Source: Clytia hemisphaerica
Taxonomy: Eukaryota > Cnidaria > Hydrozoa > Leptothecata > Clytiidae
DNA length: 64,000 bases
Assembly: GCA_902728285.1 (NCBI GenBank)
Contig: CACVBU010000572.1
Span: 520,770 to 584,769, forward strand
Reading direction: 5' to 3'
The translations under genes and the position numbers were made by a program. This document shows, in pieces, positions 20,982-32,769 of this stretch (position 1 is its first letter; each line of letters begins with the position of its first letter). The notes under the pieces were generated by a model. That model saw nothing but the letters and a program-made list of their open reading frames with translations. It did no database searches and was not told where the DNA came from.

Positions 20982-22580
20982 ACAAAACTCAACATTCTCA
21001 CAAAAGTTGTCTTTTTGATTTCCCAAACATTCGTCTCAAGCGTTCCCTTCCACAATAATTTATGTAATTGCAATTGCGGTCAGTCCACAGTCGGGTTCAA
21101 CATATACACGTGTTTTTATTTACGTGACCGAAGTGCCTACTAAAACAATCCGGGGGTAAATAGCGAAGCAACACAGCAGATTATTCGTAAGTATCTTTTG
21201 GCATTGACAATCAAATACAATATATTATACTATATTTCCTTAATTCAAAAATCAAAAATTCATTTTTCATTCGCGAAAAATAAAAATAAAAGAATAATGA
21301 ATTAATATTACATACTAAGACGCCCCCGTCTTTTACTCTCATTTAATTTCCAATCTCGGCACGTGCAAAACGCCCGTCCGCCCAATATCCACCCAATCAG
21401 CTTAAATTCACTTTAATTGTCCTTTGACATTCAAAAAATAGTATTTAAAAATTATGAATTTATAATAATTACAAAAAACAAAAAGTTTGATACTTCATTA
21501 GTGAAATATTCAATAAATTCCTGGTTTCAATTTTCAGTGGGCGTTCTTCTAGGGCTTCGTTTATCGCGCAATTTTTGCGTCACACAAACTTTCTCGGCCG
21601 CTCGTAATAATTATACATTGCCAAATTTGGTTCTCCATTGTCGAGTCAGGATCGATGGTGACGTCACCTAAGCATAAAAAAGAAAGGATTTCGTCAGTTT
21701 TATGCATATATTAATTTGCGAGATATTCTATTCGCCGCGCGAGCGCACTTTTCGTAGACTAGTCGGAGTACTTTCTTTTACTCGCGGGATTGATGGTAAC
21801 TTTTCATCTTCGTTATTTTTAAAATGAAGCACAACCGAAAAAAAACGAAACTTCAGAAAGTTGCGTATTTCCAGTGAGTAAACGACTCTGACAATTAACA
21901 AAATTGATGATGATGATTTTTTTTCGGTCAGGCCAATGTCTCGTATTGGGGGTTCTAGTCTTGAGCCCAAAGCCTACGCAGGATTGCAGCGTTTGGGTAA
22001 ACGAGACAAAACTCTAAAAAAGCTGGTGTTTTGACGCGCTTCCGTGCTCTCGAAATATCGCGGTTTGAGACGCACTGATCAGCGGGCAGGCTAAGGCTCT
22101 TTCTAGTAAGAGCCTGAACCTTTCATGTCAAAAAAGTCCCGAAAACACTGAAAACACTTTTACCTGAAACACCTTTTCTGAACCTTTCATGGTTTTCTGG
22201 GTGTTTTTGGCAAAAACATTTTACCAGAAACACCTTACCTCTCGAGGCAGTGTGTTTCCAGCATTTCCTGTGTTCCTGGTGTTTCCATAAATCAACTCTC
22301 AATTTTCTCCACTAAACTCAGGCAAAAATGCCATTTCCCAGAAACACCACCATTTTGTGAACCATTACATTATTCAGTCTTTTTCCTGGTGTTCCTGGTA
22401 TTTTTCAAGACGATTTTGAAGCTCTTGCAGTGTCCTGACTGAACCAATCAGATAAAAATCGGGTTAAAAATCGGGCTAGAAAATCGGAAAAAAAACGGGG
22501 AAATGGGACTTTTCGATACCGTTTCAGCCAGTCGGGACTTGTTTTATAGCAGTCGCCTTCGACAGGACATTTGGTGTTTA
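20982..22580. other. Non-coding stretch between solo gag and the large inverted repeat
   Basis: No domain in any frame. At 22080-22480 the words GGTGTTTC, CCTGGTGTT and their complements GAAACACC recur many times in both orientations, so that part is a degenerate repeat. The rest (20982-22080) has somewhat higher GC near 21540-21800 with CpG-containing words, which could be regulatory, but I see nothing specific. Confidence 0.4.
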
Positions 22581-22959
22581 TAGTCTGGGAGCAGAATCAC
22601 AAAATAGCAATTTTGCTTAACCCAGAAGGTGAATGGGGTTGTTATACATCGTTGGAACGGAAATTTTATGCTGATTATGGAAACCCGGGTCTTAAAAAGT
22701 CTATCCTGGACAAAATTGCAAACGAGGCTGGAGTTTGCACTCCGTCGTGGTGTTTTTTCGATTTTACCTGTTCTAGAAAATTGCTTACTGTCAGCAAAGT
22801 TAAAGGTTTTAGAATTTCATTTTCCATGCAAAATGCTGTCAATAGAATGGGTTAATAGAAAAAAATTCAAAAATCTCGAAAATTCTTTTTTTTGCACTCC
22901 ATCTTGGAGGACTTTGGCGAAAAATCGATGTTTTTTCTTAAAATTCGTCAAAAACTAGT

Positions 22960-24060
22960 CTATAAACCACTGAAAGTATGTCAAAATAAGTCCAAAATAC
23001 TTTCCTGCTAAAAATACTATAAAAGAATAAGAAATTATAACAAAATAAGGAAAAATCGGCTCAAAACGCTATTTTGCACTCCATCGTTGTGTTTTGTTTT
23101 TAATGAAAAAACGTGATTTTTGGTGTTTTGAAAAAAAATATAACATTTTCTAGCTTTGTTTTTGATCTACGACTGGAACTGGAAACCCTTTCTTTCTCTT
23201 AGAATCATTTTTATCCAACACAAAATGATAAAATATTCTGAAAAATGACCCTCCTTCGCTGGGGTTTTAAGTCAAATTCAGTATTTTGTAAGCCAAAATT
23301 CAGTATTTTTACTTACAATTCGTCAAAAACTAGTCCATAAACCACTGAAATTGTGTCAAAGTAAGTCCAAAAATACTTTCCTGCAAAAAATACTATCAAA
23401 GAATAAGAAATTATAACAAAATAAAGAAAAATCGGCTCAAAACGCTATTTTGCACTCCCCCGTTGGTGTTTTTATTGAAAAAATGAGATTTTTGGTGTTT
23501 TTGAAAAAAATATAACATTTTCTAGCTTTTCCTTTGATCTACGACTGGAAATCCTATCTTTCTCCTATCTTTCTCTTGGCATCATTTTTATCCAACACAA
23601 AATGCTAAAATATTCTGAAAAATGACCCTCCTTCGCTGGGGTTTTAAGTCAAAATTCAGTAATTTTAAGTCAAAATTCAGTATTTTTGCTAAAAAATTCA
23701 TCAAAAACTAGTCTATAAACCACTGAAATTGTCTCAAAATAAGTCCAAAAATACTTCCCTGTTAAAATGTTTATAAACGAAAGAAGTATAGGAAATAGAA
23801 AAGAGGGCTCCAAACGCTATTTTGCACTCCTCCGTTGGCGTTTTCATTGAAAAACAGGATTTTTGGTGTTTTTGAAGAAAATATAACATTATTATTTAGG
23901 TTTTCCTTTGATTTACGAAGCTGGAAATCCTGTGTTTTCTCCTAGAATCATTTTTTCCAACACATATGCAAAAAGAATCTGAATAAATCACCCTCCTTCG
24001 CTGGGTGTTAGGCCAAAGTTTAGTATCTTTGCTTAAATTTCATTAAAAACTAGTTATTAT
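22960..24060 (+). repeat. Left-arm tandem array, three units
   Basis: The landmark CGGCTCAAAACGCTATTTTG occurs at 23057 and 23433, and in diverged form (GGGCTCCAAACGCTATTTTG) at about 23805. Spacing is 376 and about 372 bp. Units are diverged, more so towards the centre. Confidence 0.75.
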
Positions 24061-24063
24061 CCA

Positions 24064-24300
24064 TTGAAATCGTGCTTAAGTGAGCTTTTTAAAGTCACAG
24101 AGGTTCAAAATGTTCCAACTTGGACCGGCTGCCGGAAAATTTTGCTACTGAAACTGTCTTCTCCAACAATCATCGGGAATGGTCGTTCGCTCCTTGCATC
24201 ACTGACTGATGCTGATGAAGTCTACAATATCTTGATCAATTTGGGGAAGATCCTACGTAATCTAGGACAACAAGATCAATGTGTTACCATTGACCGTTGA
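24064..24300 (+). CDS. Small coding-like fragment in the unique centre of the inverted-repeat element
   Basis: 78 codons without a clear start context. The stretch GNGRSLLASLTDADEV followed by LINLGKILRNLGQQDQ looks protein-like. It recalls, from memory only, a large uncharacterised family of cnidarian proteins in which a similar segment precedes a CVTID or VVFDQ block. An AG at 24102 (CACAG before AGGTTCAAAATG) could be a splice acceptor. It may be a captured gene fragment. The function is unknown. Confidence 0.3.
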   Translation: MKSCLSELFKVTEVQNVPTWTGCRKILLLKLSSPTIIGNGRSLLASLTDADEVYNILINLGKILRNLGQQDQCVTIDR

Positions 24301-25569
24301 CGAGCTCTTGTAAAACCTTGTGGGGCATGCCCCAGCTTCAAAATATGCATGGGCGGGTTTTTATAGAGTGATGAAGAAGCACTTTTATGATATGAGTTTT
24401 CTGCGATCCCACTGTTGTTATTCTACTCTTTTGCGCTTAATTGTAGATGGCGATGGTGATTTTGCTAAAAAGCCCTAGGAAAATGAAGGTTTTAGCGATT
24501 TTTCAGGAAAATTTCATAAAATTGGGGGTATTGTTATAAAATGATATTGAGGGTAAAATTTTGAAAAAATGCAAAACGCCCCCCCCCCCCACTACAAAAG
24601 TACAAAAGAGTACCCAAATGGAACAATGCAAATGTGAATTTGAGGGTTTTCGGTGACATGGTATCGGCCTTTTTCGGTTCGGTATTTCGGTATTTTGTAA
24701 AATATGTACGGTATTTATATTTAAAATGCTGCTAGTGATGGTAATATACCCATAAAACTTCAGCCTTTCGGTATTTTACCTATGGAATTAGGTATTATTT
24801 CCGTAACACTTTCTGAACTATATTCTTCGTGAAGAGTTTTCCAAAAATAGCCTGCGGCGCTAAACTATCTTCAAATTTAGAAATTTACTAGTACGCCCCT
24901 GTTTCAAATACGTTTGGCACTTGCCCGCACGTCCCCGTTGTATACTTATCCAACCGTCATAGTCCTTAAATAAGTGAAAGCTTTGTTTGTTTTACCAAGT
25001 TTTTGTACTAACTTTAACGAAGGTGATGGCATGCGTAATGCCTCATTTCCCCCAATGAACTTAACTGAGAACTTAGGCAAAGATATTCATAAAAAGTAGC
25101 GTTTGAGGTACTTAGTTTTCATAAAAAAATCAGTCCAAAACATGGTGTAAAAATCGAAATTTTCTCCTGTCCCCGAAAACTACGGTTGCGACTCCTCCGT
25201 CACGAAAACCTCAGTTCCTCGATACTACGTCGAAATTAAGTCATTCTTTTACTATATGCTGTGATCGGAAAATGTAAACTAAAACTACTACTACTACGTT
25301 TGAGTTACGACATTACGTCATTCAGATCCCGCATTCATTCGTTTTGAAAGTCTCAGCAGTTATTAATGCTCAAAACTTATTTCAACAATATTTTTTGCAG
25401 CTTAAACGCCTTATTTCCTCCATTAAGCGCCACCATACCACCCTCTTGTAAGCGCCGTAACTAAGGTTTAAGTTTCGAAATAAGCGCGCACCTCCCAATG
25501 CGGCTGGAAAGTGAAGAATCTTAAATAGCAATTTCGTCCTAAAAACCCAGGCAAAGGAGAGCGATTTTT
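24301..25569. other. Unique centre of the inverted-repeat element, otherwise empty
   Basis: Holds a C13 run at about 24575, a stretch rich in CGGTATTT words (24660-24800) that may be a small repeat, and no recognisable coding sequence. Confidence 0.4.
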
Positions 25570-27490
25570 CATGGAGGAGTGCAAAATAGCGTTTTGGGCC
25601 CACGTGTCTTTTTTCTATACTTCATTCTTTTAAAATCATTTAGCAGGGAAATATTTTTGGACTTACGTACTTTGACACAATTTCAGTGGTTTATAGACTA
25701 GTTTTTGATGAATTTTTTAGTAAAAATACTGAAATTTGACTTAAAATTACTGAATTTTGACTTAAAACCCCAGCGAAGGAGGGTCATTTTTCAGAATATT
25801 TTAGCAATTTGTGTTGGATAAAAATGATTCCAAGAGAAAGATAGGATTTCCAGTCGTAGATCAAAGGAAAAGCTAGAAAATGTTATATTTTTTTCAAAAA
25901 CACCAAAAATCATGTTTTTTCAATAAAAACACCAACGGGGGAGTGCAAAATAGCGTTTTAAGCCGATTTTTCTTTATTTTGTTATACTTTCTTATTCTTT
26001 TATAGTATTTTTAGCAGGAAAGTATTTTTGGACTTATTTTGACATAATTTCAGTGGTTTATAGACTAGTTTTTGATGAATTGTAAGTAAAAATACTGAAT
26101 TTTGACTTAAAATTACTGAATTTTGACTTGAACCCCAGCGAAGGAGGGTCATTTTTCAGAATATTTCAGCATTTTGTGTTGGATAAAAATGATTCCAAGA
26201 GAAAGATAGAATTTCCAGTCGTAGATCAAAGGAAAAGCTAGAAAATGTTATATTTTTTTCAAAAACACCAAAAATCTCGTTTTTTCAATAAAAACACCAA
26301 CGGGGGAGTGCAAAATAGCGTTTTGAGCCGATTTTTCTTTATTTTGTTATACTTTCTTATTCTTTTATAGTATTTTTAGCAGGAAAGTATTTTTGGACTT
26401 ATTTTGACATAATTTCAGTGTTTTATAGACTAGTTTTTGATGAATTTTAAGTAAAAATACTGAATTTTGACTTAAAATCCCAACGAAGGAGGGTCATTAT
26501 TCAGAATATTTTAGCATTTTGTGTTGGATAAAAATGATTCCAAGAGAAGGATAGGATTTCCAGTCGTAGATCAAAGGAAAAGCTAGAAAATGTTATATTT
26601 TTTTCAAAAACACCAAAAATCACGTTTTTTCATTAAAAACACCAACGGGGGAGTGCAAAATAGCGTTTTGAGCCGATTTTTCCTTATTTTGTTATATTTT
26701 CTTATTCTTTTTTAGTATTTTTAGCAGGAAAGTATTTTTGGACTTATTTTGACATAATTTCAGTGGTTTATAGACTAGTTTTTGATGAATTTTAAGTAAA
26801 AATACTGAATTTTGACTTAAAATTACTGAATTTTGACTTGAACCCCAGCGAAGGAGGGTCATTTTTCAGAATATTTCAGCATTTTGTGTTGGATAAAAAT
26901 GATTCCAAGAGAAAGATAGAATTTCCAGTCGTAGATCAAAGGAAAAGCTAGAAAATGTTATATTTTTTTCAAAAACACCAAAAATCTCGTTTTTTTCAAT
27001 AATAACACCAACGGGGGAGTGCAAAATAGCGTTTTAACCCGATTTTTCTTTATTTTGTTATACTTTCTTATTCTTTTATAGTATTTTTAGCAGGAAAGTA
27101 TTTTTGGACTTATTTTGACATAATTTCAGTGTTTTATAGACTAGTTTTTGATGAATTTTAAGTAAAAATACTGAATTTTGACTTAAAATCCCAACGAAGG
27201 AGGGTCATTATTCAGAATATTTTAGCATTTTGTGTTGGATAAAAATGATTCCAAGAGAAGGATAGGATTTCCAGTCGTAGATCAAAGGAAAAGCTAGAAA
27301 ATGTTATATTTTTTTCAAAAACACCAAAAATCACGATTTTTCATTAAAAACACCAACGGGGGAGTGCAAAATAGCGTTTTGAGCCGATTTTTCCTTATTT
27401 TGTTATATTTTCTTATTCTTTTTTAGTATTTTTAGCAGGAAAGTATTTTTGGACTTATTTTGACATAATTTCAAGTGGTTTATAGACTAG
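25570..27490 (-). repeat. Right-arm tandem array with alternating 365/345-bp units
   Basis: The landmark GCCGATTTTT (or its variant) lies at 25962, 26327, 26672, 27038 and 27383, with an outer diverged unit near 25598. Spacings are 364, 365, 345, 366 and 345. The longer units carry an extra TTACTGAATTTTGACTT copy of about 20 bp. Units two apart match each other better than neighbours, i.e. a roughly 711-bp dimer has been duplicated. Confidence 0.8.
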
Positions 27491-27873
27491 TTTTTGACGG
27501 ATTTTAAGAAAAAACATCGATTTTTCGCCAAAATCCTCCGAGATGGAGTGCAAGAAATTTTTTTTCGAGATTTTTGAATTTTTTTCTATTAACCCATTCT
27601 ATTGACAGCATTTTGCACAAAAAATGAAATTCTAAAACCCTTTACTTTGCTGAGAGTAAGCATTTTTCTAAAACAGGTAAAATCGAAAAAACACCACGAC
27701 GGAGTGCAAACTCCAGCCTCGTTTGCAATTTTGTCCAGGATAGACTTTTTAAGACCCGGGTTTCCATAATCAGCATAAAATTTCCGTTCCAACGATGTAT
27801 AACAACCCCATTCACCTTCTGGGTTAAGCAAAGTCGTCTATAACTCGACATATTGAATTCTGCTCCCAGACTA

Positions 27874-28397
27874 ATGTTATCAATTATAATCTGATAAGTG
27901 CAGGAAAAACTGCTTCCCTTCCCCCTCTTTTTCTACTTATCTGCCTATGGCCTATGGCTATGACTTTTCATAATTTTTGGTAATCAACAAAACCACTTGT
28001 TGTGTGTGGTGAGTGAGTGGTGAGTGAGTGGCCAATCATGAAATATTTATAAGATATTTGATCAATCGGAGTACGTACTTACTGTTTATTTGGCCAATCA
28101 CTCTGGCTAAGAAAAGGTTGACGACAGGAGATGAATTTGTGGCAATTTAAGAGGCAAAGGGACAACCAACCTATTGTGGTTTTATTTTGAAATAAGAGAA
28201 AAAAAATAACATTGAAAATTTTGTGATTCTGACCTTGACACCCTAATGTTTTTAATATATTTTGGCCGGTTAAAAAATTTTTTATGGGGAGAGAAAAAGA
28301 TCTGTGTGGGTTTTTCACACACTATTTTGAGGTACACAAACAGATTGTATTTGACTATGTTTAGTTTACGGGCCAGCACCTGCCAGTCAAGTACTGG
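27874..28397. other. Intergenic, no gene seen
   Basis: Includes a short GTGAGTGAGTG microsatellite (28009-28032). The minus-strand frames at 28079-28379 lack recognisable domains. Confidence 0.4.
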
Positions 28398-28556
28398 TCA
28401 TAAAAACTGCACGACAATCTTAAAAATGATTTCTCTATTTTGTTTTAGTTCTCTTCCAAATGGAAGTTGCCTGTACAGTTCCATTTCTCTCCATCTTGTG
28501 GGCAACAATTCTTTGATGGATACACTTCGATGCCTTGCACGTGTGCAGAACTTTTC
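28398..28556 (-). CDS. Possible orphan terminal exon, unrecognised
   Basis: On the minus strand a good acceptor (ACAATTCAG) is followed by 52 codons to a TGA. The composition looks protein-like (RARHRSVSIKELLPTRWREM). I do not recognise it and found no partner exon with a matching donor. It may belong to a decayed gene whose upstream exons lie at higher coordinates; a frame at 29290-29514 is a weak candidate. Confidence 0.25.
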   Translation of the reverse strand, partial: EKFCTRARHRSVSIKELLPTRWREMELYRQLPFGRELKQNREIIFKIVVQFL

Positions 28557-28599
28557 CTGAATTGTAAGTATTATTCTCAGAACCAAAAAAACCCATCCA

Positions 28600-28909
28600 A
28601 TAAGTTTAGTAGATTGGCTCAGTCATGAAGCATTGCGGTTGGCGGTTACCCACAGTCATCCGGTTTTTTTCTATTTGGAAAATTTCTATTTGGTTGAGTT
28701 GCAGGAGGCTTTAGAGGCTATTCTCGCAACTATAGACGCTTACTAATGAGCGTCCCGTCAGCACCTTGAACTGACTACCCAATTCCCCTCACATGGCATG
28801 GGTTGACCCGGGCGAAGGAACGTTCACTTGCCAAGTGAACTGCCGTGAGTGGGAATCGAACCCTGGCCGCCTGCACAGAAGCCATGGTCGACTACGACTA
28901 TACTACGGC
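28600..28909 (-). mobile_element. tRNA-derived SINE-like copy
   Basis: On the minus strand the tRNA-like head at 28909-28841 has an exact A-box fit (TAGTATAGTCG, consensus TRGYNNARNNG) and an exact B box (GGTTCGATTCC). A non-tRNA body follows, down to an A-rich stretch near 28590. The body holds a local inverted repeat near the head (GTTCACTTGCCAAGTGAAC). Boundaries are approximate. Confidence 0.5.
28841..28909 (-). tRNA. tRNA-like sequence (SINE head or tRNA pseudogene)
   Basis: 69 bases beginning GCCGTAG and ending CTCACGGCA, so the acceptor ends mostly pair. Pol III A and B boxes are intact. The T stem has mismatches and the anticodon arm cannot be placed confidently, so it is unlikely to be a functional tRNA. 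Confidence 0.45.
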
Positions 28910-30311
28910 ACCGGTTATTATATAAGATTAATTTTATTGGTTGTCCAGTTGCCGTTTGACTTAAATTTTGTTGTTTTGTGTTTGTTAAAAATGTAGGTGT
29001 AGCTTGCAAAGATCCTAATTCCCTATTCATTATATACTTTCAGGTTAGTTGCCATCATACTGTCCAGTAGCCCCTAGATCAATGGATTATTTTGCATCTT
29101 CACGTGGTTGGTACGAAATCTTTGTAAACTCTGACAAAGTCTGCTAAGAAGATGAGTGAAACCATATTTAACTTAAAGGAAAAAACAGAATGGAATAATT
29201 CAATCAAAATGATGATGTGTACCTAACATTTAGTTTCTTGGAAGTTTTTGGATTCAAAATTTTCCCTGTAAACTGGATATCAATATTTGTCATGTAATAT
29301 CATCTCTGGAAAGTACATCTTGATTTGATTTTGACATGTAATTATTGCCAATGCAAATGAATTTGGATGCAAACATAAAACATGCTGCATTATGTACATA
29401 ATGAATAAATGAGTTTCTGATGACATATGGTTTGTTTTCAATTCGGATTGGGGGCTTTTTACCCCTGGTACAGGATTCTTTGCTTGATTTGGCAAACAGT
29501 TCCAAACGAGACACCCGAATGTGGCTAGACTACAATTTCAAGATGAACCAACTATAGAGATTTCAGCTTCAGTACAAATTCTAGTTTTGGATACTTTAAT
29601 GCATCACATTAATCAATTTTCTAATGAAATACTCTTTTCTTGAGCAGTCTGAATAAAATAGTTTTGCTCTTTTTCTCTAAATTTTCATTTGAAATAGCAA
29701 AAGGCTTTTATTATTAATCTGCTTGAAATTATTTAAGTCACCTTTTGGCAGCAATAAGATAAATGAATAATAATAAGAACACAATAAGAATCAAAATTAT
29801 ATTAAAAAATTTTAGACAGTTTGGTAAATATTATTATTATTGTTATTGCTATCATCACGATCAGATAAAGTTTTTGTATAATTTATAATCTTTTGTGTGC
29901 TATTGTATTATTTTGCTATCATTTTTCACTTTTTTGTGTAAAGTTCAAAAAGTTCTTTAAAAAATTGATGATTGTTATTTTTTTTTTTTTATACCTCCTT
30001 TCTCTTTCCTTCATTTATTCCATATTTTAGAGGCCACTCTTTTTTTGTTTTTTTTTTAACATTTTCACCCAAAAAACTATCTTAGTTTTACCAGCTTCAT
30101 TTTGTGTTTAAATGAAATGAATTTTAATTCTTTATCTCTGGTTCATGGTACATTGGGCATAAAAAGGTGGCTGTTTTAGCCAATCTAGAGGGTCGAAATA
30201 CAAAAACTTTCCAACCATGGTGGGCCCTCCTTAGACACTATATATAGCTGAATCACTATATATAGCTGAATCTTTTTTGCAGGGTATCCTAAAAATCCTA
30301 CATACGCCCCT
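28910..30311. other. AT-rich intergenic stretch
   Basis: No supported gene. Long T/A runs occur at 29975-29990 and 30040-30057. The sequence CACTATATATAGCTGAATC is partly duplicated at 30236-30270. Confidence 0.4.
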
Positions 30312-31135
30312 GCATCGTATCATCTCCAAGAAAGAAGTAGTTCAAGTCGACCCAATTATCTTTGAGTCCATTGATGGGACGATGATTCGAGAGGCAGCCA
30401 TTAAGACGAAGGGTGCTGCATGACCATCAGGACAAGATGCTGACCAATGGAGACGTATCCTTGCCTCCAAGAACTATGGCAAATACAGCTCTGACTAGAG
30501 GGGAGCTTTGGCACGCATGCTGAAAATCTTATGCCGACAAGAAGTTGATGTTAAAAGACGACCAATTGAAGCTGTACTTTCTTGTAGATTGATACCTCTA
30601 GACAAAAACCCAGGGGTACGACCAATTGGAATTGGAGAAGTCATGAGACGTATCTTCGGCAAAGTTCTGATCAACACCATCAAGCTAGATATCCTTAAAG
30701 CAACTGGTAGTGTTCAAGTGTGCGCTGGACAGCAGGCTGGCTGTGAAGCGGCAATTCACGCAATCAACCAACTCTTCCAAGAAGATGAGACCGACGGAGT
30801 GATACTAGCGAATGCTTTCAACAGCTCAAGCTAAAGGTGCATCCAATTGGTTGACCACTGTACCCCTGAAATCTGAAAATTTCAACTTATCAAAAAGAGA
30901 GTTCTTCGACGCAATTGCCGTCCGATACAGATGGAACATGAGGCACTTACCATCGACATGTGCGTGTGGCAAGTCGTTTTCTGTCGATCATGCACTTTCC
31001 TGCCCTAAAGGAGGGTTCATCTACCAGCGACACAACACTTTGAGGGATACAATTGCTCAAATGTTGAATCAAGTGACACATGATGTCGCCATCGAACCAA
31101 TGTTGGAGCCGATTACTGGCGAACAAAGGTTGTGA
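30312..31135 (+). pseudogene. Non-LTR-type reverse-transcriptase remnant with internal deletion
   Basis: Begins with a decayed DADQWRRIL segment (with stops). It continues as 30508-30834 with LSCRLIPLDKNPGVRPIGIG and VCAGQQAGCEAAIHAI, the N-terminal reverse-transcriptase fingers region of a retroelement family common in invertebrates. Right after the AFNS of the first catalytic block it jumps to KGASNWLTTVPLKS, a cysteine pair CACGKSF and DHALSCPKGG (30812-31135), which is the far C-terminus of the same family. The palm region with the active-site YxDD is therefore missing. It is inactive; the clade cannot be assigned with confidence. Confidence 0.65.
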
Positions 31136-31859
31136 CACCTTACTGTCAGAAATGTAATCATGCTCAGGTGTGAAAATTTTTAGGTGTCAATTTTAATTTT
31201 ATTTTGAAGCTAAATAAAATTTACAGAAAATTTTATGCCAAAAGCTCTATTATTTCTGGAGCTATTAACATTAGTTTGACCCCGAACAGAAAAAGGCCCC
31301 CTCTTTATGAATAGGGTTAAAGGTTTTCTACGGGAATAAAAGGAGCTTATTTTAAGCAGTGTCTTCATGCTGAGTCAGATAAATTAAAGTTACTTTTTTA
31401 CGCAACGATATCCTTCAAACAAGTGAAAGATCGAAAGTTGTTTCGAGCTGTGACCTCGCATTCTATGCTTTTGTAAACAAAAAAATTCCTGGAAAGTAGA
31501 ATACTTTAAGTGTCATACTTTCGAGTTAAAATATCTGTAAAAATGATAATTTTTCTCTAATTCGATCATTCATGTCAAAAAACTTCAAAATTCGAATTAT
31601 CGTGATTTTCTATCGTTAGAACTTTCTGTAATTCGATCAGAATTTTTTCCCCTTTGAAGATTTGAACCCATTAGCAGATTCACCAGAACTAGGCTACGTC
31701 ATATCTCCCTCGCTCCGTGCGTTAAACCTTCTTCTCTTCGGGATATGCGCTTTTGTTACAACTCCAGTATTTCGAGAAATCTTTTCCCGCACTTGCGCAC
31801 TGAGTACAGGCATAATCAAGAAAACATAACAAACGGCCTGCCAACAAAATAAAAACAAG
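31136..31859. other. Intergenic, no gene seen
   Basis: No domain in any frame. It lies between the retroelement remnant and the RecQ-like gene and may include the latter's promoter. Confidence 0.4.
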
Positions 31860-32637
31860 GCTATTTTTACTCGTGATGAAACTGTTCAATTTTTGGAAGA
31901 ATATGTGTTTGGAATTGAGAAGTTTCACCCAAAACAAATCGAATTGATAGAGGAATTTTGTTTGGGTAAAAACATATATCTTAGTGCACACACAGGCTTT
32001 GGAAAGTCCATGATTTATCAAGGCATCCCTTGGTTTTTTGATTGTGTCAATGAGCAATGTCTTGGGGCCTCGACACTCATTGTTTTTTCCCCATTAATTT
32101 CCTTAATGGAAGACCAGGTCAAATACCTTGAAGAGAAAACCCCTATAACAGCTGTAGCCATCCACCAGAAAACCGAGAATCTTGACTCTGTCCTTGATGA
32201 TTTTGAACAAGGATTTTATTCTTTAGTCTTCACCTCGCCAGAAAGTATGCTATCGAAGGTAAAACTGAGACAGCTACTTTCCTCGTCTTCTTTCCAAGAA
32301 CACTGCATTGGTGTTGCAATAGACGAGGCCCATGTAATGGCAGAGTGGTTAGTGTCAAGTATTAATTAAATTCATTGATTCAACTTTTCGAAAAGTGCTG
32401 GCAATTTTCTCTTGAAAGTTTTCCATTATTTATGTGTTTGCTGTACTCTTGAGTATAGACCTTTTGCAGATCACGATGTCATGTTGAATTAATTAAAAAC
32501 TCCAGCATCAAAACAATGACAAGAAGAAATTTCTCATGATATTTTGTTAACTTGTTGCTGTTTTGTCAATGTTTTTAAAAGTGAAAAGATTGTTGATAGT
32601 ATATATTTTCAAAAAAACTCATATATATATAAAATAA

Positions 32638-32766
32638 ATCGTAAATACACACAATTAACAAAAATATTCTTAACTTTTTTCGTTTTTATCAGTTTGAGTT
32701 ATTTATATATCAATACTTTTCTTTTTCTAAAATGACAGATATTACATATCTTCACTATATATATAT
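32638..32766. repeat. Left member of a near-perfect 125-bp inverted pair
   Basis: Runs from ATCGTAAATACACAC to CTTCACTATATATA. Its complement is at 33842-33967. The two bracket the Penelope-like fragment. Both lie in the RecQ-like gene's first long intron. Confidence 0.75.
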
Positions 32767-32769
32767 ATA

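Larger units (their letters stand above)
22581..27873. mobile_element. 5.3-kb inverted-repeat element with tandem-array arms, TA-flanked
   Basis: The outer ends are TAGTCTGGGAGCAGAAT (22581) and its complement ending at 27873. TA lies at both borders, compatible with a TA target duplication. The outer arm segment (about 22610-22960 and 27490-27840) is shared almost exactly. Inside it, both arms consist of about 345-376-bp tandem units that contain GCACTCC, CGTTGGTGTTTTT, AATATAACATTTTCTAGC and CCCTCCTTCGCTGGGG. The left arm has three units and the right arm six. The centre (about 24060-25570) is unique. No transposase is seen, so it is non-autonomous. The frames in the outer arms appear twice only because the arms are duplicated. 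Confidence 0.75.

Noticed and set aside
21540-22080. snRNA or snoRNA gene in the GC-richer stretch
   Set aside because: I looked for U6-, U2- and tRNA-type signatures and found none.
22571-22958. Frame in the outer left arm (and its twin at 27589-27851) that looks like a conserved 80-residue protein
   Set aside because: It is present twice only because the arms are inverted copies. There is no start context, no domain and no codon-position bias in the few differences.
25598-27383. CRISPR-like or satellite centromere array
   Set aside because: Regular units, but they are confined to the arms of an inverted repeat with defined ends, so an element explanation fits better.
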